Positions 5,122 to 10,429 of a DNA stretch of 10,429 bases are shown one piece after another; position 1 is the first letter of the stretch, and each line of letters begins with the position of its first letter. The translations under genes were made by a program, and so were the position numbers. Origin of the DNA: DASPKM01 sp036402175 (GTDB taxonomy: Bacteria > Bacteroidota > Bacteroidia > Chitinophagales > Chitinophagaceae); NCBI GenBank assembly GCA_036402175.1, contig DASWTK010000280.1, positions 1 to 10,429 on the forward strand. The letters are read 5' to 3'. The notes under the pieces are model-generated. The model was not told the DNA's origin, made no database searches, and worked only from the letters and a program-made list of their open reading frames with translations.

Positions 5122-5946
5122 ATGAATACCCAGCCACATATTCAGGTGAGCATTTCCGTTATACAGCAGGAATTAAATGATATACTGATCGCCAGGCTCA
5201 GCGCAGAAGGTTATGATGGGTTTGAAGAAGAAACCGGAGTATTGAAAGCATTCATTCCTCAGATTTCATTTGATGAAACCGTATTGAAGAAAATACTGAA
5301 TGAATATGAGCTGAACTTCTCGTCAACCGTACTGCCCGTTACAAACTGGAATGAAGAGTGGGAGAAAAATTTTCAGCCTGTGATTGTGGATGATTTTTGC
5401 GCTATCAGGGCAGGATTTCATCAACCGGTCGGAGATGTGCAGTTTGAAATTGTGATCACTCCAAAAATGAGTTTCGGCACAGGTCACCATGCAACAACGT
5501 ACATGATGGTGCAGCTGATGCGCACGGTTGATTTTTACAGAAAATACGTATTCGACTTCGGAACAGGCACAGGTATTCTTTCGATACTGGCTGACAAACT
5601 TGGCGCGGAGGAGGTAGTTGCCATTGACAATGACGACTGGAGCATTACAAACGCAACTGAAAATCTGGCAGCAAATAAGTGTGAACACGTATTACTGTTA
5701 AAATCGGGCAACATTCCGGAAGCAAAATCGTTTGATATAATACTGGCAAATATCAACAAACACGTAATAGCGGGAACTTTGAAGCAAATGATATCGAAGC
5801 TTAACAGCAATGGAATTCTTTTACTGAGCGGATTGCTTGAAACTGATTTTGATGAAATTCACAGGGTGGCTGTTGCAAACAATTTAAGATTGCAGCAACA
5901 ACTATCAGGATCAGGTTGGATAGCGTTTAAGTATCAGTTGATTTAA
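5122..5946 (+). CDS. prmA: Ribosomal protein L11 methyltransferase
   Basis: A 274-residue SAM-dependent methyltransferase of the PrmA family, which methylates amino groups of ribosomal protein L11. The N-terminal about 70 residues form the substrate-recognition ferredoxin-like region, followed by the WNEEWEKNFQP segment (76-86). The family signature, usually FGTGxHxTT, reads FGTGHHATT (118-126). SAM-binding motif I is DFGTGTGILS (145-154), the acidic end of strand 2 is VVAIDNDDW (165-173), and the catalytic-site loop is ILANINKHVI (207-216). The start is the ATG at 5122. It lies 15 bases after a terminator T-run, with no good promoter box between, so it may depend on pnp read-through or on an unrecognised promoter. 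Confidence 0.93.
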   Translation: MNTQPHIQVSISVIQQELNDILIARLSAEGYDGFEEETGVLKAFIPQISFDETVLKKILNEYELNFSSTVLPVTNWNEEWEKNFQPVIVDDFCAIRAGFHQPVGDVQFEIVITPKMSFGTGHHATTYMMVQLMRTVDFYRKYVFDFGTGTGILSILADKLGAEEVVAIDNDDWSITNATENLAANKCEHVLLLKSGNIPEAKSFDIILANINKHVIAGTLKQMISKLNSNGILLLSGLLETDFDEIHRVAVANNLRLQQQLSGSGWIAFKYQLI

Positions 5947-5964
5947 TGTAGTAAGCACTCATCA

Positions 5965-5998
5965 TTTGCAGGTAGTATTCGCATTTTACGTATTTTTG
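5965..5998 (+). promoter_or_regulatory. Bacteroidota-type promoter for plsY
   Basis: TTTG (5965-5968), 22 bases, then TATTTTTG (5991-5998), fitting the TTTG / TAnnTTTG form. The expected transcript would start near 6004, about 24 bases before the plsY ATG. Spacing is at the long end of what is usual. Confidence 0.5.
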
Positions 5999-6027
5999 TT
6001 GTCCAACTTTAACCGAATCAGAGATAA

Positions 6028-6687
6028 ATGAAAGAAGTTCTTCTAATTTTATCTGCATACTTAATTGGATCAGTACCTACGGCAGTATGGATCAGCAGAT
6101 ATTTCTTCGGAATTGACATTCGTGAATACGGCAGCGGTAACGCTGGCGCTACCAATACATTTCGTGTCCTTGGACCGAAATGGGGTTCTGTTGTAATGTT
6201 CTTCGACGTGCTGAAAGGCGTGCTTGCAGTAAAATTATACTTCCTCTTACCTTATTATATTCACAACGAGTTTGAACAAACGAATTTTCAGATTGGACTG
6301 GGTCTTGCAGCAGTGCTGGGGCACATCTTCCCCATCTGGGCAGATTTCAGAGGAGGAAAGGGTGTAGCTACGCTGTTCGGAATGGTATTGGGCATACAGC
6401 CTGTTGTAGCGCTTTGCTGTGTGGGCGTATTTATGCTTGTATTATATCTTACCCGTTATGTTTCTTTAAGTTCTATCCTGGCAAGCATCGCATTTCCGGT
6501 ATTTGTGCTGGCCATCTTCAATGCAGAGGAGCATCTCTATCGCATATTTGCCGTAGCAGTGGCGCTGATGGTCATTCTTACCCACCAGAAGAACATAGGC
6601 CGGCTATTACGCGGAAGCGAAAGCAAGGTCCCTATCCTGAAGCACCGCGACCGGCGCAGGCAGCGCAGATCAATTGGTCGCCAATAA
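6028..6687 (+). CDS. plsY: Acyl-phosphate:glycerol-3-phosphate acyltransferase
   Basis: A 219-residue inner-membrane enzyme that transfers an acyl chain from acyl-phosphate to sn-glycerol-3-phosphate, the first committed step of phospholipid synthesis with PlsX as partner. About five hydrophobic segments are visible (roughly 2-20, 52-74, 86-104, 116-142, 147-185). The PlsY motifs are in order: SVPTA (15-19), GSGNAGATNTFRVLG (35-49), GHIFPIWADFRGGKGVAT (98-115) and HQKNIGRLLRGSESKV (186-201). The ATG at 6028 starts directly on the first membrane segment, as usual. The tail after 206 is very basic (RDRRRQRR), slightly longer than in compact PlsY proteins, and probably faces the cytoplasm. No plsX is in the window. 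A TAnnTTTG promoter box lies 30 bases upstream. Confidence 0.96.
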   Translation: MKEVLLILSAYLIGSVPTAVWISRYFFGIDIREYGSGNAGATNTFRVLGPKWGSVVMFFDVLKGVLAVKLYFLLPYYIHNEFEQTNFQIGLGLAAVLGHIFPIWADFRGGKGVATLFGMVLGIQPVVALCCVGVFMLVLYLTRYVSLSSILASIAFPVFVLAIFNAEEHLYRIFAVAVALMVILTHQKNIGRLLRGSESKVPILKHRDRRRQRRSIGRQ

Positions 6688-6815
6688 AATATACCGATTA
6701 ACATTCCCCGTAGTTAAGAATTTGTTGAATAAATGCTTTTGGTCCCCTGTGGCGGTACAGGGATTGCAATTGGTATAATGATTGATTTTTATACTAAGGA
6801 AAAAATTATTTTACC

Positions 6816-7619
6816 ATGAAAAGGTTATTAACTTTTCTCGCAGCCACAACCCTATTGATATCCTGCTCTAAGAACCCGATCACAGGCAGAAATCAGCTTG
6901 CTATATTGAACGAAACCGAATTGCAGAACATGGCAGCCCAGGAGTACCAGTCATTCCTGAGCCAGAACAGGGTAGTAAGCCCAGGTGCCAGTCGTGACGC
7001 CGAAATGGTTCGAAGGGTAGGAAACAGGCTTGTAACAGCAATAAACACCTATTACAGGCAACAGGGATTGACCAGCGAGCTCGAAAATTATAAGTGGGAG
7101 TTCAACCTGGTGAACGACAACCAGATCAACGCCTGGGCAATGCCCGGTGGAAAAACAGTTGTATATACCGGTTTGTTACCCGTAACGCAGAATGAGGCCG
7201 CTCTTGCGGTAGTTATGGGACACGAGATAGCTCACTCCCTTGCAAAACACGGTAATGAGCGGATGAGCCAGGTAATGGTTGCCCAGGGTATCGGCGCCGT
7301 TGGGGGCGTACTCACATCCCGCAATGCCCAGGTAAGCAACATTTTCAATAACGTTTACGGACCTGCAGCTCAATTGGGAGTACTGCTTCCAAACTCAAGG
7401 AACCAGGAACTGGAAGCCGACAAGTACGGACTGATATTTACAGCCATGGCAGGGTATAACCCTCAGGAAGCCATTCCTTTATGGGAAAGAATGGCGAAAG
7501 CCGGCAATGGGCAGAAACCTCCTGAGTTCATGAGCACTCACCCTTCTGAAGAAACAAGGATAAACCGTTTGAGGCAGTTCATGCCGCAGGCGCTGAAGTA
7601 CTATAAACCAGTAAGATAA
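6816..7619 (+). CDS. M48-family zinc metalloprotease lipoprotein
   Basis: A 267-residue periplasm-facing protease. The N-terminus is a lipoprotein signal: MKR, a hydrophobic stretch, then the lipobox LLISC with the lipidated Cys at 17. The zinc site HEIAH is at 136-140; the third ligand is expected in NQELEADKYG (196-205), most likely E198 of the ExxxD pattern. The preceding segment NAWAMPGGKTVVYTGLL (105-121) and the C-terminal STHPSEETRINRL (240-252) are hallmarks of the Oma1/BepA/LoiP group of M48. Unlike BepA there is no TPR tail; the length is that of the single-domain LoiP-like members. Family members degrade misfolded envelope proteins, and that role is inferred here. It is separated from plsY by 128 bp, and a strong terminator follows, so it is probably monocistronic. 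Confidence 0.93.
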   Translation: MKRLLTFLAATTLLISCSKNPITGRNQLAILNETELQNMAAQEYQSFLSQNRVVSPGASRDAEMVRRVGNRLVTAINTYYRQQGLTSELENYKWEFNLVNDNQINAWAMPGGKTVVYTGLLPVTQNEAALAVVMGHEIAHSLAKHGNERMSQVMVAQGIGAVGGVLTSRNAQVSNIFNNVYGPAAQLGVLLPNSRNQELEADKYGLIFTAMAGYNPQEAIPLWERMAKAGNGQKPPEFMSTHPSEETRINRLRQFMPQALKYYKPVR

Positions 7620-7643
7620 GTAAGTTCAAATTCGTTTGAAAAC

Positions 7644-7677
7644 CCCGTCCGATCTGTATCGGACGGGATTTTTTTTG
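7644..7677 (+). terminator. Intrinsic terminator after the M48 protease gene
   Basis: A perfect 10-bp GC-rich stem, cccgtccgat (7644-7653) with atcggacggg (7658-7667), closes a 4-base loop, ctgt. It is followed by a and a long T-run. This is the strongest terminator in the window. Confidence 0.95.
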
Positions 7678-7708
7678 ACAAAAACTTCGCTGGCACCCTG
7701 TTTTTTTT

Positions 7709-7716
7709 TACCTTTG
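7709..7716 (+). promoter_or_regulatory. Bacteroidota -7 box (TACCTTTG) upstream of the DUF3052-like gene
   Basis: TACCTTTG fits TAnnTTTG and is the same octamer seen before rpsO. TTCG at 7686-7689, 19 bases upstream, is a three-of-four match to the -33 element. The gap to the ATG is 46 bases, giving a leader of about 40 bases. Confidence 0.45.
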
Positions 7717-7762
7717 CATTCCCTCTGATAATCCCCGGGAACTTTTTTAAAAATTCAAAAGC

Positions 7763-8203
7763 ATGATGCCAAACTTGTTGGAAAAACTTCAACTGAAGGA
7801 GGAAAGAAATTTACTCATTCAGGGAATGCCCTCCTCCATCGAAAAGCAATTTGCAAAACTTTCCTTCTCAAAAAACGTAACACCACTTTTAAAAACCAAG
7901 CGAATCGACTTCGCGCTGGTGTTTGCGGTCAATGAGAATCAGTTGAGCGGAATTGTTCAGGATGTTCTGCCTGCTTTGCACGAGGAGTCTAAATTCTGGG
8001 TAGCTTATCCTAAAAGCACTTCAAAGATCGCTACAGACCTTAACAGGGGATGCAGTTGGGAGTGTATAACGGGAGCAGGTTACGAAGGTGTGCGGGAAGT
8101 AGCATTGGATCACGTGTGGACAGCTATTCGCTTTAACCGGATAGAGATTGTCAAACCTGCAATTAAGATCGGAAAGAAAAAATTGGCTGCAATCGCCAAT
8201 TAA
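7763..8203 (+). CDS. DUF3052-like small protein of unknown function
   Basis: A 146-residue soluble protein without a signal peptide or membrane segments. The middle and end resemble DUF3052 proteins: FWVAYPKSTSKIATDLNR (78-95) followed by GYEGVREVALDHVWTAIRFNR (106-126). The first half (LLIQGMP at 17-23, then DFALVFAV at 49-56) fits the other conserved strands of that family, where a Rossmann-like beta-alpha fold would be plausible. The tail is lysine-rich (IKIGKKKLAAIAN). The start is ambiguous between adjacent ATG codons at 7763 and 7766. It has its own promoter-like box and is followed by a terminator, so it is probably a single-gene transcript. No function is proposed. Confidence 0.8.
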   Translation: MMPNLLEKLQLKEERNLLIQGMPSSIEKQFAKLSFSKNVTPLLKTKRIDFALVFAVNENQLSGIVQDVLPALHEESKFWVAYPKSTSKIATDLNRGCSWECITGAGYEGVREVALDHVWTAIRFNRIEIVKPAIKIGKKKLAAIAN

Positions 8204-8223
8204 TGTCAAATGATTCGATAAAT

Positions 8224-8231
8224 TAGGTTTG
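8224..8231 (+). promoter_or_regulatory. Possible -7 box (TAGGTTTG) inside the terminator stem
   Basis: TAGGTTTG fits TAnnTTTG exactly and forms the left arm of the hairpin at 8225-8249. It is correctly placed to start the CYTH-gene transcript in or near the loop, about 22 bases before that ATG. No convincing -33 element is seen, so this may be chance. Confidence 0.3.
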
Positions 8232-8255
8232 TTGTTTTACAGCAAACCTTTTTTT
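8225..8255 (+). terminator. Intrinsic terminator after the DUF3052-like gene
   Basis: The stem aggtttgttg (8225-8234) pairs with cagcaaacct (8240-8249), including one G-U pair, around the loop tttta. A T-run extends to 8255. The run ends only 4 bases before the ATG of the CYTH gene, so it may alternatively act as an attenuator for that gene. Confidence 0.85.
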
Positions 8256-8259
8256 ATTT

Positions 8260-8805
8260 ATGGAATTCATCAACATCGAGATCAAAGCACGAACCAAAAG
8301 CACTGAAGCCATCAGGCAATACCTGCTGGATAATGGAGCTGTTCATCACGGAACTGATGAACAAACTGACACTTATTTCAACATTTCCCGCGGCCGCCTT
8401 AAACTCAGAGAAGGAAAAGTTGAAAACAACCTGATCTTCTACTCACGGCCCGACCTTCCGGGCATAAAGCAATCTGATGTTGAATTACTCAGCACCGAAA
8501 GGGAAAGCAATCTGAAATCGGTGCTTACCAAAGCGCTTGGTGTAAAAACCTGTGTTAAAAAGATCAGGGAGATCTATTATATCGGAAACATAAAATTCCA
8601 CCTGGATACACTGGAAGGCCTTGGCAGCTTTGTTGAGATCGAAGCAAGCAACCAGTTTCAGAATTACTCTTCCAATGAACTCCGTCATCAATGCGAACAT
8701 TATCTGAAGGAATTCAACATTGAAACTTCCGACCTGATAAATCATTCTTACAGCGATATGATGATCCAGAAAAAAGACCGCAATTATGGCTTTTTCGGTG
8801 AGTGA
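8260..8805 (+). CDS. CYTH-domain protein (class IV adenylate cyclase / triphosphatase family)
   Basis: A 181-residue single CYTH domain, a triphosphate-tunnel fold. The N-terminal signature NIEIKAR (5-11) is the form found in the CyaB-like subgroup, with E7 and K9 of the ExExK pattern kept and Asn in place of the first Glu. Further tunnel residues appear in DTYFNISRGRLKLRE (37-51), IFYSRPD (59-65) and FHLDTLEGLGSFVEIEA (113-129), ending with SYSDMMI. Known members are class IV adenylate cyclases, thiamine triphosphatases and inorganic triphosphatases; sequence alone does not decide between them, and a polyphosphate- or nucleotide-directed phosphohydrolase is as likely as cyclic AMP synthesis. 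The ATG at 8260 follows a terminator T-run by 4 bases. It is convergent with dnaG, with 12 bases between the stop codons. Confidence 0.88.
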   Translation: MEFINIEIKARTKSTEAIRQYLLDNGAVHHGTDEQTDTYFNISRGRLKLREGKVENNLIFYSRPDLPGIKQSDVELLSTERESNLKSVLTKALGVKTCVKKIREIYYIGNIKFHLDTLEGLGSFVEIEASNQFQNYSSNELRHQCEHYLKEFNIETSDLINHSYSDMMIQKKDRNYGFFGE

Positions 8806-8817
8806 TGTCGGCTGGAA

Positions 8818-10429
8818 TTATTTTATGATCACCGTTCCCATCTCATGAAGCAGATCACGTTCCATCTGTTTTAAATGCTGGTGTGTTTGAATAAGTATCA
8901 GCTGCTCATCGGTTGTGTGAGGTAATTCAAGATCTTTCTGATTTTCTGCGATCAGCAGTTTTATCTTCCGCAACTTCAGATAGGTGAGTACTGAGATCAC
9001 CTCTTCCCTGTACAGGTCGTCGCGCGTAAGTATCTTGCCTTCGAAATGCTCTTTCCAGTTAGGACTCACTTCATATGGAAACTCCATTATGGAAACCACC
9101 AGGCTGCTCAATTCAGCGTCATCGTGATAAATAAATGATTTATCTGATGGATTCAATCCGGCTTCATACCACGATCTGTAAGTTTGAACAAGTCGGCGCA
9201 ACACTGGATTTTCCAGCAGGTCCTGGTCTTCAGATTCCTGAAAAATGAGCGTTGCCACCGTGTTGTTTTCGTCCCACTCCTTTGTGCCGAATTCAAGCAA
9301 TGCCCTTACCAGCGCCCGTTCCTGAAGCTCATCACGCTGTAACAGGTTCAGCTCATCGTCATACTGACGTAATGTATCGCCTGCTTCCTGCTCAAACATT
9401 TTTGCTTCATCAGCGGGAAGCCTGTTTTCGATCTTCGATATCTTTTCCCGTATGAATTTATTGACGAGAGCTGTGAGCCCGGTTTCTTCAATGCGAAGAA
9501 TAGACGCAGACTGCCTGATATAATCCTGCTGCTTCGTAAAATCTTCAGCCTTGTTGATCTTTGAAATGGTTTCAGCAACCTGGTTTACAATGGCAGCCTT
9601 GCGGCTCGTATCGTTGCCAGCATCTTTCAGGGCAATCTCAAGCTGGAAAATGATGAAGTCCTTCTTGTTGGTCGCAATGAAATCCAGGAATGCGCTTACG
9701 CCTACTTTATTGAGATAACTGTCAGGATCCTCCTTGTCGGGTATAAGCACCAGCTTTACGTTCAATCCCTCTTCCAGCGCCATATCAAGACCACGAAGCG
9801 CGGCCTTTACTCCCGCAGCATCACCATCATAAATGATAGTGAGGTTACTGGTATATTTCCTGATAAGCCTCAGCTGATCCTGCGTAAGCGAAGTTCCGCC
9901 CGACGCCACTACATTTTCGATCCCGGCCTGGTGCAGCGAGATCACATCGGTATAACCTTCTACCAGAAGGCATTCATCATGACGGTCAATTGCCTGCCGC
10001 GCGAAATATGAGCCGTAGAGGATCTTGCTTTTAATGTAGATCTCATTCTCCGGCGTGTTGATGTACTTTGGCGCTTTGTCGTTCCTGCCGATGATACGCG
10101 CGCCAAAGCCGATAATCTTGCCTGTTTGATTATGTACAGGAAAAATGATGCGGCCGCGGTAATTATCGTAAGCTTTATCGTCACGCACTACAACAAGTCC
10201 CGATTTCTGCAGCAGCTCAAGGTTAAACTGCGACGCCATCGCCTTCTGCGCAAATTCATCGCGCTGGTTGGGTGAATAACCTATCTGGAACTTGTGGATC
10301 ACTTCGTCCCTGAATCCGCGTTCATGCAGGTAGGTTAGCGCCACGTCCTGCCCTTCGGCCGTATTCAGCAGATTATCTGTAAAGAATTTCTGCGCGAAGT
10401 TGTTGATGATGTAAAGGCTGTCAGCAACC
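8818..10429 (-). CDS. dnaG: DNA primase, 5' end outside the window
   Basis: The visible 536 residues lack the N-terminal zinc-binding domain, which lies beyond the right edge. The frame is open to the edge, and the first visible residues (ADSLYIINNFAQKFF, then LTYLHERGF) match the start of the RNA polymerase core. A GTG at 10344 could be mistaken for a start, but the conserved sequence before it shows that it is internal. The fold motif IFPVHNQTGKIIGFGARII is followed by PKYINTPE, and then by the TOPRIM domain: VEGYTDV with the catalytic Glu at visible residue 157, and the metal-binding YDGDAAG at about 200-206, then PDKEDPDSYL. The C-terminal about 190 residues are helical and divergent, as expected for the helicase-binding domain that contacts DnaB. 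It makes RNA primers at the replication fork. It is convergent with the CYTH gene. Confidence 0.97.
   Translation of the reverse strand, partial: VADSLYIINNFAQKFFTDNLLNTAEGQDVALTYLHERGFRDEVIHKFQIGYSPNQRDEFAQKAMASQFNLELLQKSGLVVVRDDKAYDNYRGRIIFPVHNQTGKIIGFGARIIGRNDKAPKYINTPENEIYIKSKILYGSYFARQAIDRHDECLLVEGYTDVISLHQAGIENVVASGGTSLTQDQLRLIRKYTSNLTIIYDGDAAGVKAALRGLDMALEEGLNVKLVLIPDKEDPDSYLNKVGVSAFLDFIATNKKDFIIFQLEIALKDAGNDTSRKAAIVNQVAETISKINKAEDFTKQQDYIRQSASILRIEETGLTALVNKFIREKISKIENRLPADEAKMFEQEAGDTLRQYDDELNLLQRDELQERALVRALLEFGTKEWDENNTVATLIFQESEDQDLLENPVLRRLVQTYRSWYEAGLNPSDKSFIYHDDAELSSLVVSIMEFPYEVSPNWKEHFEGKILTRDDLYREEVISVLTYLKLRKIKLLIAENQKDLELPHTTDEQLILIQTHQHLKQMERDLLHEMGTVIIK

Noticed and set aside
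6745..6762. Hairpin ccctgt/acaggg between plsY and the M48 gene as a terminator
   Set aside because: The stem is only 6 bp and no T-run follows, so it does not qualify as an intrinsic terminator.
6774..6779. TATAAT as a promoter for the M48 gene
   Set aside because: It resembles the E. coli -10 form but has no suitably spaced -35, and Bacteroidota primary promoters use TAnnTTTG; it is probably chance in AT-rich DNA.
10342..10344. GTG as the start of dnaG
   Set aside because: The frame continues upstream to the window edge with conserved primase sequence, so the codon is internal and the gene is truncated by the window.

Overview
The window looks like core chromosome of a member of the Bacteroidota, probably of the Chitinophagales/Chitinophagaceae type. 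This is an inference from protein flavour, from the near absence of Shine-Dalgarno sequences, and from several upstream matches to the Bacteroidota promoter form (TTTG near -33, TAnnTTTG near -7). No search could be run, so the family-level placement is tentative.

Layout. Positions 1-1638 (minus strand) hold a tightly spaced glycan-type operon. It reads, in transcription order, an LpxD-like left-handed beta-helix N-acyltransferase, a PIG-L/LmbE-type deacetylase, and the first 24 codons of a GT4-like glycosyltransferase that runs off the left edge. Positions 1645-2504 contain no credible gene. They form an unusual repeat cassette: inverted arms built from 8-bp degenerate tandem units enclose about 315 bp of 11-bp degenerate tandem units. 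Positions 2552-5107 hold rpsO and pnp on the plus strand, each followed by a clear intrinsic terminator. Next, also on the plus strand, come prmA (L11 methyltransferase), plsY (acyl-phosphate:glycerol-3-phosphate acyltransferase), an M48 zinc-protease lipoprotein, a DUF3052-like small protein and a CYTH-domain protein. From 8818 to the right edge the minus strand carries dnaG (primase), convergent with the CYTH gene and lacking its N-terminal zinc-binding part because the window ends.

How the genes fit together. rpsO and pnp are neighbours in many bacteria and link ribosome assembly with RNA decay; prmA adds a third translation-related gene. plsY makes lysophosphatidate for membrane lipid synthesis. 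The left operon looks like amino-sugar remodelling (deacetylation, N-acylation, transfer) for a surface glycan. The rest are housekeeping genes with individual transcription units, judging from four strong terminators and several promoter-like boxes.

The part that deserves attention is the repeat cassette between the glycan operon and rpsO. It has exact 8-bp phasing in both flanks, a 40-bp perfect inverted match whose right copy is longer by nine octamer units, an 11-bp (about one helical turn) array in the centre, and a cluster of GTCAAT/ATTGAC hexamers. I do not recognise it as any described element.
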